The translations under genes were made by a program, and so were the position numbers. The notes beneath the pieces were generated by a model. It did not search any database and had not been told where the DNA came from. It worked only from the letters and a program-made list of their open reading frames with translations. From Sweltsa coloradensis (taxonomy: Eukaryota; Arthropoda; Insecta; Plecoptera; Chloroperlidae), in assembly GCA_024449915.1 (NCBI GenBank), contig JAMZAV010000774.1, forward strand, positions 613,501 to 677,500: 64,000 nt of DNA, given 5' to 3'. Of the stretch, positions 10,725-20,768 are shown piece after piece. Positions within the stretch are counted from its first letter, which is position 1. Each line of letters starts with the position of its first letter.

Positions 10725-11432
10725 GTATAACGTGTGTTTAGTCAACCTTAATGTCATGATGCTTGAATGTTGCCTAGGAGATGTGAGGGGGGCGATAAAA
10801 CCACAGTAACAAGATGGGAAGGAGGGTTTCTCATATTATGTCGTCTTCGTCTATAATATCGTTATTGTATCCCTGGCACCGAGGTTGCATTAAATACTCA
10901 CCATAAGCTCATTAAAACGTATCTACAATGAATTGTATTTGCTGGTTTGTATATTTTGGTTTATTTGGATTAAGGACGCGTCAACCATTAGGTCACAATG
11001 CACCACTCTAGCCTAGGGGATATGTGGAGGAGGGGCCCATGCTGATCAAAACCCGCCATGGGTAAGGGGAGGAAAGAGGGGTTCTCACGTCGCAGACGTC
11101 ATTGTCTTTGTCATCGTTCGTGGTGTCATTGTCATCATCGTCGTCGAGGGGTCGTCAAGGGAAGGGGGCAAGGTGGAAGGGGGCATGGTCCACGACGACG
11201 ATTGCCAGAGCTCGCCTCTAGTTTCGGGGGTAATATACTCCCGTCTTATACTAGATGATGTTGTCGAGGTGGACTTTTTCTCTTGAATCGCCTTTAACGA
11301 TTAGCAGAGCCATGCTCCGGGCCAATCTACCCCGGGCCCAGACGGGGCTAGAGCTGTTGTTTGCGAGATGGACCTTGCCTGTCTTCTCGCCTTCTACGGT
11401 CGGTATACTGGGCCTATTCTACTCCGGGCACA
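10725..11432 (-). mobile_element. Decayed SINE-A, full SINE-A (10943-11346), partial SINE-A
   Basis: A poorly preserved A (about 10725-10862) is followed by a complete copy ending GGGCCCAGACGGGG at 11346. Directly after it comes an isolated element-5' end (11347-11432) with GTTTGCGAGATGGACC and GGGCCTATTCTACTCCGG. Confidence 0.7.
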
Positions 11433-12424
11433 GCCTTCTTTATAATTTCAAGTACACTCTAAATTCACATTTAAAACCAATCTTATTACAACTTCTTACA
11501 CCAGAATTTAACCTTTACGTCTATGCTTATTAGCTTATTAGCTTATTTTGTAATAAAACTGGTGAATGCCGCGTGTAAAGTGGAGTCGACTATACGAGTC
11601 GCATTTTAAATTGTTAATACAGTACTAACCATAAACACACATACATCTACGGAACAGTTGTTAAACAGACCACATAACTGCAGAACGTGACCATCTATCT
11701 AAATCATCTAATGGATTGGAATAGTCTGGTTGTCTAAACCGCGTTCCATTAATCACCAGCCACTCCACAGGTGTCAGGGTCTTGTCCGCAGGCCGACCAC
11801 GCCAGTCTCCCCAGCTTTCCACTCGTCCCCACCTTCCCCTACTCGCTGTCCCTGTCGGCCCCGCCATCCCCTACACGATCGCTCAACATGCAGGGGCGCA
11901 TACACCGTTTAAATTACTACACACAAAAATAACACGAACAATATCTTTTAATTACTATTTTCATCAATCACTTTTCCCCACGAACGCGAGGCTTCTAAAA
12001 CGCTTCTGGATGTCACTTTACACAATTGCGCCGGGTACAAAATGGAAATTTACAGCGCATGTTTTGCAACATGTAATATGTTTAGCCCCCGAGCTATGAT
12101 TGAACGAACGTTGGCGAATAAAAACTCTTTGACATGAAAATCATCAACGATAGATTAAATTCTCTCCTAAAAGTGGATACAATATTATTTTGCAACGTAA
12201 TAACAGCTAACATTGTTCTCATGTTAAAACAAACCGCAGACAAAACAGAAGAGGCACACACGCTACGCACCCTACGGGTAGATATGCAAGCAATATTTCA
12301 CTGGGGAACGAAATACTTACTTCAAACAATACATTTTGTAATTTTCTTCACTTAATCAGTTCAAACGATCGGGATGGATTTTGTAATTTCTGAATTGTAT
12401 TAAATACTAAGGAAGATGATTTTG
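11433..12424. other. Unassigned 1-kb stretch
   Basis: Includes an unexplained 68-codon minus-strand frame (11661-11867) ending RWSRSAVMWSV, which I could not match to a family and which has no clear splice sites. At about 12350-12415 a plus-strand remnant of the tRNA-headed SINE family T is visible (TTCAAACGATCGGG, then TTGTAATTTCTGAATTGTA). Confidence 0.4.
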
Positions 12425-12880
12425 AAAGTAGGCGCGTCAACCGTTAGGTCATAACGTGCCACTCTCACCTAGGGCCCATGCTATTCAGAACCAGCACGGG
12501 TAGGGGGTGGTTTTGAGTTTATTTTTGAGTTTATTTGGACTAAGGGCACGTTAACCATTGGGTCATAATACGCCACTCTAGCCTAGGGGATATGGGGAGG
12601 AGAGGCCCATGTTGGTCAGAACCAGCCATGGGTAAGGGGAGGAAAGGGGGTTCTCAAGTCGCGGTCGTTATTGTCTTTGTCATCGTTCGTGGTGTCATTG
12701 TCATCATCGTCGGCGAGGTCGTCAAGGGAAGGGGGAGGTGTCCCCGGCGTTTCGGGAGTAATATATACTCCTCTCTTACCAGCTGATGTTAGCGATTTGG
12801 ACTTTATCTCTTTCCTCACCTTTTACAAAAATTGCAGAGACATGTACTGGGCCCATTCTACCACGGGCACAGACGAGGGG
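12425..12880 (-). mobile_element. SINE-A stub (12425-12505) then full SINE-A
   Basis: A truncated tail-side A ends at CACGGGTAGGGGGTGG. Two consecutive tail-like pieces (GAGTTTATTTTTGAGTTTATTTGG) then lead into a near-complete A copy ending GGCACAGACGAGG. Two tail pieces in a row again suggest repeated jumping onto A tails. Confidence 0.7.
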
Positions 12881-13101
12881 AAGGGGGGGGGTTGTTATAT
12901 ATATTTTATGTCATAATAATTCATTTTTTAATCGTCCACTAAAAATCCCTATATACGTTTCGAACCAACCGACGGTTGATAGCAATTAGCTGTATTTCTG
13001 ATCTACAGCTTGTGTTAGACACGAACGTCAACACGTAAATCATTGCAGCAACAGGTATGTCCGTGTGGTCTCCGAGCTAGAGGCACAGCAGATCCTATAC
13101 G

Positions 13102-13497
13102 ACAACGACGACGTGAGATTTTTTGTTTATTTGGATTAAGGACGCGTCAACCGTTAGGTCATAATGCACTTCTCCAACTAAGGGGGGGGGGGGAGAGGAG
13201 GGGCCCATGCTGGTCAGAACCAGCCTCGGGTAAGGGGAGGAAGGGGGGTTTCTCACGTCACGGTCGTCATTATCTTTGTCATCGTTCGTGGTGTCATTGT
13301 CGTCGTCGTCGAGGAGTCGTTAAGGGAAGGGGGAAAGGTCCCCGACAGCGATTGCCAGAGCTCGCCTCTAGATTCGGGGAGTAATATACTACCCTTAATA
13401 CTAGCTGATGTTTGCGAGGTGGACTTTTTCTCTTGAATCGCCTTTTACGATAGCAGAGCCATGCTCTGGGCCAATCCTACCCCGGGCCCAGTTGGGG
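13102..13497 (-). mobile_element. LINE-B tail of about 15 nt joined to SINE-A
   Basis: Only ACGACGACGTGAG of LINE-B is present before ATTTTTTGTTTATTTGG, the A tail. This is among the shortest B parts in the window. The A is a mosaic: alpha-like in the centre (GTGGTGTCATTG, TCGTCGAGG) with an intermediate 5' side. Confidence 0.75.
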
Positions 13498-13540
13498 AAT
13501 GTGAGATGTAAAGATGTGAAAACGGAAGCAATCCCTAAGC

Positions 13541-14500
13541 ACGACTACGTGAGAAACTACTCTTCAACCGGTTAGGTCATACTGCACCGCCTATGATATT
13601 GAAAGTTGATGAGATGAGTTTATGGTGTATTTGATGATTATATTGTTATCTAAGTGTATATATAAGAAAAGAAAACGATGGTGATGATAGTAATAGCAAA
13701 ACAAAAGTTATTTATTTGAATGGAAATCAATAAATAAAATAAATGTGTATGATGTGAATTAAATTTTGTTAAATAGATTACTTTGAAAGAGAAATTTGGA
13801 AAGTTTGTCGCCCATATAACCATAATCAAATAAAAATAAATCAAAATCACGCCTCCAACCCCCTCCTGCCAAAGGAGTGCTTTTTCTTTCCGCGTTTGTT
13901 AACCAATGGAACGACCTGCCGCCCGCCCTCAAAGACTGCTCAGTGAGACATTTTCCTTCCCTGTGCAGGGAGCACTTATGGGAGAATCAACTGCATGTGC
14001 TAAATTAGTTAGTTTCACGTGCTTCATCAAGGCTCTTCGCGGCATGAGATTTCCACAGATTTTGAGTGTTTTAGCAAGATATTTGCTAGCGTCGAAGCCG
14101 TTTCTTGTTGTAAATTTAACAAACATGAATAAACAATAAATAAATATAATATGATTGAAGTCCTTCATATGATTGGGAGAGATCAGATTGCGTGCGCAAG
14201 GAAACATATTTGGTACATTCTGCTAATGTACGGTTTTATTTTGGTTTATTTGGATTAAGTCTTTGTTTATTTGGATTAAGGACGCGTCAACCATTAGGTC
14301 ATAATGCACCACTCTAGCCTAAGGGATAAGGAGGAAGGGCCTATGCTGGTCAGAACCAGCCACGGGTAAAGGGGAGGAATGTGGTGTTCTCACGTCGCGG
14401 TCGTCGTCGTCGTCTTTGTCATCGTTCGTAATTGTGTCATTGTCATCGTCGTCGGAGAGGTCAAGGGAAGGGGGAGGTGTCGCCGAATATAGTAGATCCA
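13541..14500 (-). mobile_element. LINE-B with nested insertion, then SINE-A chain
   Basis: B starts ACGACTACGTGAGAAACTAC. It is interrupted at about 13820, resumes at about 14150 (GTCCTTCATATGATTGGG), then meets a 20-nt A tail (TTTTGGTTTATTTGG, 14240-14262). That is followed directly by a second A tail and body truncated at about 14490. This is a three-part B-A-A junction. Confidence 0.75.
13850..14150 (+). pseudogene. Fragment of another LINE, CR1/L2-like C-terminus
   Basis: In one plus-strand frame the peptide reads AFVNQWNDLPPALKDC and runs to a stop after about 25 more residues; FFFPR is visible just upstream in another frame. The FPRxxxxWNxLP signature is the usual end of the reverse transcriptase in CR1/L2- and Jockey-like LINEs. 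It is broken by at least one frameshift and lies inside a LINE-B copy on the opposite strand. Assignment rests on this short motif only. Confidence 0.5.
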
Positions 14501-14751
14501 AGTAGGCCCCATGAGTAACTTATTGTCGATGGTGTATCACAGAATCATTGACCTTTCATCACTTAAACATCACTTTGGTTCTATGTATATAATAGTTTTT
14601 TATAATAATAGTATAATAGTTAAGTGTGTGTCACGACTCACTATTAGTAGTAAAAAGCAATTAATGCGATCTCAGATTGACAAGTTTTTAGTTGAGATTA
14701 CTTTTTAACAATGATGATATATTTCGGTAAGTCTGGGAATCGGGACGGCGG

Positions 14752-15222
14752 GGCCCGACGACGATTGCCAGAGCTCGCCTCTAGTTTCTGGGAGTAATAT
14801 ACTACCCTTCATTAGCAGAGCCATGCTCTGGGCCAATTCTAACCCGGACCCAGAAGGGGGGGGGGGGAGTAGTTTGGTTAATTTGGATTAAGGACGCGTC
14901 AACCGTTAGGTCATAATGCACCACTCTAGTCTAAGGGGGAGGGGAGGAGGGGCTCATGCTGGTCAGAACCAGCCGCGGGAAAGGGGAGGAAGGGGGGTTT
15001 CCCACGTCGCGGTCGTCATCGTCTGTGTCATCGTTCGTTGTATCATTGTCATCGTCGCCGGGGGGTCGTCAAGGGAAGGGGACAATGTCCCCGACGACGA
15101 TTGCCAGAGCTCGCCTCTAGTTTCGGGGAGTAAGATACTCCGCTCTTTATAGCTGATGTTTGCGAGGTGGACTTTTTCTCTTGAATCGCCTTTTACGATT
15201 AGCAGAGCCATGCTCTGGGCCA
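14752..15222 (-). mobile_element. SINE-A element-5' part (14752-14862) then SINE-A (14872-15222)
   Basis: The first piece has the GTAATATACTACCC hairpin and CAGAGCCATGCTCTG. The second is a beta-subfamily copy (GTCATCGTCGCCGGGGG, GTAAGATACTCCGCTC) that loses its last 25 nt after GCTCTGGGCC. Confidence 0.75.
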
Positions 15223-15761
15223 AAAAAGTTATTTGATTTTATTATTATTATTATTAACATGAATCTTCGCCCAGTATTTTAAAATCTTCCTTACCCGTGC
15301 TTGTGACCCATTCTACATATTTACATAAAAAAACTTCACAATTCTAACATCACAAAGTTTTGACTGTGCACAATTGCTTCTTATTTTCTATTCCCACTCT
15401 TTATTGTAATACCTGACAAAGTTTTACCTCTAGGTCTGATACTCCGCCCTGCCGAGTAAGAGGCTTACCACAACAACTAACAAGCACACACAGGCACAGA
15501 GAGAGACGGCCCTCGTGTTCATATTCGGAACTACGTCGTCAGCGCGGATTACCCCACGCCCGTAGGTTTTTAGTTTGAAAGCGAGTTTCGCCTCGTTTAT
15601 GCACAAGTTATAACTGTAAACGAAGTCAAAATAAACGAGTGGCTATGAACAAGAGATGAGTTGTTTTTATGAAGAGTGTCCATGTGTAGATTTCCTAGTT
15701 CCCATCAAGTAAAATTTAAATTAAACCAAGTGGCACAAAAGGGGTTCAGTTTTTTCTCTGT
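15223..15761. other. Unassigned sequence with short (ATT)n run
   Basis: A short TTATTATTATTATT run lies at about 15238; the rest is unrecognised. Confidence 0.4.
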
Positions 15762-15806
15762 TTATTTTAAGGACGCGTTAACCGTTAGGTCATAATGCAC
15801 CACTCG
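15762..15806 (-). mobile_element. SINE-A tail-only stub
   Basis: About 45 nt: TTATTTTAAGGACGCG, the shared hairpin and GCACCACTCGAG, ending where the hairpin ends. Confidence 0.65.
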
Positions 15807-15814
15807 AGTTATCT

Positions 15815-16640
15815 GACACCTAATAGTTGGGCGAGTGAGCGCAGCGGACGAATTCTAACAACGTAAATCGAACGGATCTTCCTCGTAATTAATTGTTTGT
15901 AAAAATCTGTTTGTTTGTTTGTTTGTTCTTCGGTCCCATACGGCCGAATGGCAAAACAAATCGAGCTGAAACTTCAAACAGACATTCATGATTAGTTAAC
16001 TGAGAACTCCCCAAAAAATTAACAAAATCCGTTGCGTTTTAAACCCACAAGAAATAATGAATTGAACAATAGGTTTAAAATGCGTACGATTTAATTTAAC
16101 GACAATGGTTTTGTTTTTGCATGCAATGACCAGGGTGTATCGAATCTTTCACGTTTAAGGTTACCTAACATTCCGCTGGGAGCTTGAGCAAACCTTGCAA
16201 TCTTTACATGTACTTCGTACTGGCTATATTTTCCATAGTGTTGTATGTATTTCAAAACATGTTCTATAATTTTCCAGAAATAATAAAATAATTCAGAAAT
16301 TACAAAATCTTTTCTGACCGTTGATTGAACCCGGGTCTCCCACATTCCGGGAATAAAGGTGACTCCTAGATTAGGCAAACGCAAAAGTCGTTGTTAGACG
16401 AGTGAACGAGTCATGTGTTGAGTACTCGGGAACATTTGCAATAAAGTTAATTTATATATAAGGTATAAATAAAAGGGTTTGAGTGAAGTTGGTATAAGGG
16501 CGCGTCAACTGTAGGGCTTCAATAATACACTCTAGCCTAGGCTAGAGAGGAAAGACTCATGATAGATCCAGTCTTAGGTAGTGGGAGGAATAGGAATGTT
16601 CCCGGTTACTCAACCTCACTCGTCTAGCAACGACTTTTGA
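15815..16640 (-). mobile_element. Composite repeat C, copy 1
   Basis: Collinear with 58225-59100. In plus order: GCGAGTGAGCGCAGCGGACG, a TGTT-rich stretch, CCCATACGGCCGAATGGC, GAGCTGAAAC, a tRNA-like segment at 16313-16385, GAGTCATGTGTTGAGTACTC, and a diverged SINE-A tail half (about 16495-16600). It ends near TACTCAACCTCACTCGTC. The outer edges carry related inverted strings (GAGTGAG / CTCACTC). It looks like a non-autonomous element that has picked up a tRNA-headed SINE and an A fragment. Confidence 0.6.
16313..16385 (-). other. tRNA-like SINE head (family T), diverged
   Basis: The reverse complement contains CCGGAATGTGGGAGACCC followed by GGGTTCAATC, a B-box-like string, and then the family T body TTGTAATTTCTGAAT. 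It is better preserved around the T arm than the D arm. Not a functional tRNA. Confidence 0.5.
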
Positions 16641-16859
16641 CATTTTCCTAGTTATCTACATACCCGAAAGCTATGCAATTATGTAATTAAAATAAGTTCT
16701 AAGATCACGGTGTGTTACTCGGTGTTTTACATCTTGACAAAGTTTCCAAACTATATTCATCTCTTGACAGAAATCACTTCCCGAACTAGCTAGACGATCG
16801 CAAAGAACACTCGCTAAACGAGTTAAGTTTGCGAAGAAGTGGGGAACAAGTAAATAACT
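16641..16859. other. Unassigned sequence
   Basis: No repeat or exon recognised. Confidence 0.4.
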
Positions 16860-17166
16860 GATTGTAACAGGCGTCGAGGAGTTTCATAGTCATTGTCCCT
16901 GTTCCTGCCCATCCGCCTCGAAACCTCGATAACAGCTGTGCAACTAGTGTCAACACGAGTTGTGCTAGAAGGATACACGACGACGTGAGAAACTAGGTGC
17001 TTCAACCGTTAGGTCATATTGTGATTATAACAGGCGTCGAGGTGTTTCGTAGTCTTTGTTCCTGTTCCTGCCCATCCGCCTCGAAACCTCGATAACAGCT
17101 GTGCAACTAGTGTCAACACACGAAGTGTGCTAGAAGGATACACGACGACGTGAGAAACTAGGGTTT
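16860..17166. repeat. Direct repeat of about 140 bp flanking a 40-nt LINE-B stub
   Basis: GATTGTAACAGGCGTCGAGG... (16860) recurs at 17023 and both copies run to CTAGAAGGATACACGACGACG. Between them lies a LINE-B end of about 45 nt that stops inside the shared hairpin (GGTGCTTCAACCGTTAGG). The second copy runs into a 20-nt B tail joined to SINE-A. This could be a local tandem duplication or an unusually long target duplication. Confidence 0.7.
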
Positions 17167-18158
17167 TTGGTTTATTTGGATTAAAAACTCATTCAGACCA
17201 TAATTAAATTGGCGCGAATTAGGATATTTTAAGCTAAAAATTATCATTCCGTGATTTTTTCTGATATTTTTAGTATTTTTTTTATATTTTTCGTTGTAAT
17301 ATTTAAGGAATTATGGGAAATTTTGGATTTCGAATAAAAGCAACGTTTGATGTTCAAATGTTAATTTTAAGTGCATTTCTAAAACTAGATTTTTTTTTGA
17401 ATTTTTTGCATATATTGGATTTTCTATATCTCAAATACTGGCAAAACTAGTAATATTTTAAATTTCCGGGAAAAAACCAAAAACACTTTTTTTGGCCCGT
17501 TTTTACACATTTCAATTTTCAATCTTCTCTAAAAACGGTACTATTCGTCCTATCGCAATGAGGTAAAAAAAATGTGAATTTGAATTCCCCAATTTTTTTG
17601 AATTTTTTGTTGGCCAAATTGAAAAAACTTTAGGTCTAATTAAAAAAAAATCAAAATTGTTATGTCCATTATAATGGACACGTGGTCTGAATGAGTTAAG
17701 GACGCGTCAACCGTTAGGTCATAATGCACCACTCTAAACTAAGGGGGGATGGGGGAGGAGGAGCCCATGCTGGTCAGAACCTGCTACGGGCAATGGGTGG
17801 GAGGGGGGTTTCTCACGTCGCGGACGTCATCGTCTTTGTCATCGTTCGTGGAGTCATTGTCATCGTCGTCGGGGAGGTTGTCAAGGGAAAGGTGAAGTGT
17901 TCCCGACGATGATTGCCAGAGCTCGCCTCTAGTTTCGGGGAGTGAATAATCCCTCACGTACTAGCTGATGTTTGCAAGGTGGACTTTTTCTCTTGCATCG
18001 CCTCTTTCGATTGGCAGAGCCATGCTCTGGGCCAATTCTACCCCGGGCCCAGACGGGGTGAAAGAGGAGGTGATCCCCAACGACGATTGCCAGTGCTCGA
18101 CTCTAATTTCAGGGGGAACATCCCAAATTGCTAGCTGATGTTTGCGACCCGGACGACA
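17164..18158 (-). mobile_element. SINE-A split by a MITE, plus extra SINE-A 5' part
   Basis: The A tail (TTTTTGGTTTATTTGGATTAA) stops at 17184 and resumes at 17696 with TTAAGGACGCGTC, so the MITE sits in the TTAA of the tail. The copy ends at 18058 with GGGCCCAGACGGGG. A further element-5' fragment (18059-18158) follows at once. Confidence 0.85.
17185..17695. mobile_element. piggyBac-type MITE, copy 1 (511 bp)
   Basis: Terminal inverted repeats CTCATTCAGACCA / TGGTCTGAATGAG are flanked by TTAA on both sides (17181-17184 and 17696-17699). Removing it restores an ordinary SINE-A tail. The interior is AT-rich and non-coding and similar throughout to 40083-40589. TTAA target duplications are the hallmark of the piggyBac superfamily. 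Confidence 0.85.
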
Positions 18159-18163
18159 ATGAT

Positions 18164-18944
18164 GTACGACGACGAGAGAAACTATTGCGCTTCAACCGCG
18201 CGCTAAGTCATATTGCGTCACCTGTGATATTGTTAGTAATTGAATTCAGTTTTTGATGTGTTTGATGATTATATTGTTTTCTAAGTTTATAAATGGAAAA
18301 AAATGCTCATATGATAGTAATAGCAAGAGAAAAAGTATTTTTTCGAATAAAAAAAATATGTGTTTGGTGTAAATTAAATTTGTCTAAATTAATTTATTAA
18401 AAAGATTGAATAATGAAAGTTTGTCGCAGCATTTGATAGAAATACTTCATGATTGGGTAACATCAAATAGAGGCGCTAGGCAACATATTATTTAGAATTA
18501 TCTCGACAACCCGGCACCTCCACCAAAACTCTACATTTTATACAGTTCAGACAGACTGTAACGTATAGTTTTTTTGGTTAATTGGATTAAGGACGCGTCA
18601 ACCGTTAGGTCATAATGCACCACTCTAACCGTGGGGGGAGGGGCCAATGCTGGTCAGAACCAGCCACAGGTAAGGGGAGGAAAGGGGATTCTCACGTCAC
18701 GGTCGTCATTGTCTTCATCATCGTTCGTGGTGTCATTGTTGTCATCGTCGTCGGGGAGGTCGTTAAGGGAAGGGTGCAAGGTCCCCGACGACGATTGCCA
18801 GAGCCCGCCTCTATTTTCGGGGAGTAAAATACTACCCTTTATACTAGCTGATGCTAGCGAGGTGGACCTTTTTCTCTTGAATCGACTTTTACGATAAGCA
18901 GAGTTATGCTCTGGGCCAATTCTACCCCGGACCCAGACGGGGGG
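18164..18944 (-). mobile_element. LINE-B (18164-18567) joined to full SINE-A (18568-18944)
   Basis: B starts GTACGACGACGAGAGAAACT and runs for about 400 nt of LINE 3' UTR and coding end. It passes into the A tail (TTTTTTTGGTTAATTGG). A ends GGACCCAGACGGGG. Confidence 0.75.
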
Positions 18945-19014
18945 TGAGAGATGAAGGTGCGACCGCAACGCACAAATTTGTTTTATTCGGTTTCTGGTTC
19001 ATTTTCTTGGCCAC

Positions 19015-19110
19015 ATCAGTCGTTAGGTCATAACGCGTCATTCTAGTGTAGAGGAAGTGGGGAGGATAAACCCATGCTGGTCAGAACCAGCCACGGGCAG
19101 AGGGGGTCAG
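19015..19110 (-). mobile_element. SINE-A tail half
   Basis: Diverged: TCAGTCGTTAGGTCATAACG to CCATGCTGGTCAGAACCAGC, then unrelated sequence. Confidence 0.6.
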
Positions 19111-19494
19111 AGAAGTCATGCATGTAGGCGACTGACGCGAGTAACTTGTGACTACCCCCAACCAAATTACGTCGAGCGTTGTCAAATATTTACTTACGAC
19201 TTTCATTATGGCTTCCCTGTTACAATCAACTTGCCATGGGGGACGGAATACCGACAATCTCCTAAAAGGATTTCGCTTCGGACCTCATGGGGCGATTTGT
19301 TGTTGCCGGGCGGGCGAGCAATTTCCTGTAGCACTCGGCTCGCGGACAGAAAGGCGCGCCAGGGACGTTTCCAACCCCCGCCAGCCTCGTCATATGTTCT
19401 CACACACGCGGCTCTCGTTTCCCCTCTTCAGCGCGACTCAACGCAACGCAATACAGTAACATAACAATACCGGTTGTATTTACACCTGAGTTTA
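19111..19494. other. Unassigned GC-richer block
   Basis: Higher GC than its surroundings with open frames on both strands. I see no recognisable domain and no consistent splice signals; the frames may simply reflect composition. Confidence 0.4.
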
Positions 19495-19869
19495 TGTTTT
19501 TAATTTTTTTTAATTTGGATTCAGGACGCGTCAACCGTTAGGTCATAATGCACCACTCTAACCTAGGGGGGGGGGGGCATGCTGGTCAGAACCAGCCACG
19601 GGTAAGGGGAGGAAGGGGGTTTCTCACGTCGTGGTCGTCATCGTCTTTGTCATCGTTCGTTGTGTCATTGTCATCGTCGTCGGGGAGGTCGTCAAGGAAA
19701 GGGGGCAAGGTCCCCGACGACGATTGCCAGAGCTCTCCTCTAGTTTCGGGGTGTAAGATACTCCGCTCTTACGAGCTGATGTTTGCGAGGTGGACTTTTT
19801 CTCTTGAATCGCCATTTACGATTAGCAGAGCCATGCTCTGGGCCAATTTTACCCCGGGCCCAGACGGGG
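19495..19869 (-). mobile_element. SINE-A, beta subfamily, complete
   Basis: A clean reference copy. In plus order it has the tail TTTTTTTTAATTTGG, shared hairpin, poly-G tract, GCTGGTCAGAACCAGC hairpin, GTC-rich centre, GTGTAAGATACTCCGC, CAGAGCCATGCTCTG hairpin and terminal GGGCC ... GGGCCCAGACGGGGG. Read in element sense, TGGCCCAGAGC and, 35 nt on, GATTCAAG resemble weak pol III A and B boxes; that reading is tentative. Confidence 0.8.
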
Positions 19870-19964
19870 GTCCTGAAAGCAACAACAGTAGCCATCTTGG
19901 ATGTCAGGTTAATCAGACGGGCAACGATGGCATGAGTGTCTCGTTCAATCGCATTCAACGACCG

Positions 19965-20730
19965 ACTACGACGACGTGAGAAACTAGGGCGCTTCAACCG
20001 GTTAGGTCATATTGAGCCGCCTTGATATTGAAAGTTGATGAGATGAGTTAATGGTAAAAAATATAGTTTTCTAAGTTGAGTCATTCTTGGCTTTAAAGTA
20101 AGTTTTGTTTGGAATTCAAGGGGGCGTCAACCGCTAGGTCGTAACCGTTGGGTTATAGGGAGAAGGTTTTGTTTTGTTTATTTGGATTAAGGACGCGTCA
20201 ACCGTACGGTCATAATGCGCCACTCTTGCCTAAGGGGGGGGGGGGGGGGGGGGGGCCCGTGCTGGTCAGAACCAGCCACGGGTAAGGGGGGGAAGGGGGG
20301 TTTCTCACGTCGCGGTCGTCATCGTCTTTGTCATAGTTCGTTGTGTCATTGTCATCGTCGCCGGGAGGTCGTCAAGGGAAGGGGGCAAGGTCTCCGACGA
20401 CGATTACCAGAGCTTGCCTCTATTTTCGGGGTGTAATATACTTTCACTTACTAGCTGATGTTTGCGAGGTGAACTTTTTCTCTTGAATCGCCTTTTACGA
20501 TAAGCAGAGCCACGCTCTGGGCCAATTCTACCCCTGGCCCAGACGTTTTTTGCTGTTGTTTATTTTGATTAAGGACGCGTCAACCGTAAGGTCATAATGC
20601 ACCACTCTAACCAAGGGGGGGGGGGGTGGGGGGGGCCCATGCTGGTCAGAACCATCCACAGGTAAGGGGAGGAATGTGGGGGTTCTCACGTCGCGGTCGT
20701 CATTGTCGTTGTCATTGTCCAAGACGGGGA
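19965..20730 (-). mobile_element. LINE-B stub, SINE-A remnant, full SINE-A, truncated SINE-A
   Basis: B (19965-20095) is followed by a decayed A tail piece, then an A with a G-run of about 18 (20169-20545). At the point where that A should end, a new A tail begins (TTTTTTGCTGTTGTTTATTTTG) and runs to about 20725. Confidence 0.7.
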
Positions 20731-20768
20731 TGTAAGATGTAAAAATGTGGAAACGGTAGAAATGACTT

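Noticed and set aside
11661..11867. Minus-strand 68-codon frame as a host exon
   Set aside because: No recognisable domain, no fitting splice phase and no match to the missing UNC13D parts; left unassigned.
18654..18968. Minus-strand frames in SINE-A (MALLIVK..., acidic DDDDN runs)
   Set aside because: The acidic runs come from the GTC/GAC-rich centre read backwards. They are broken in most copies, so coding is unlikely.
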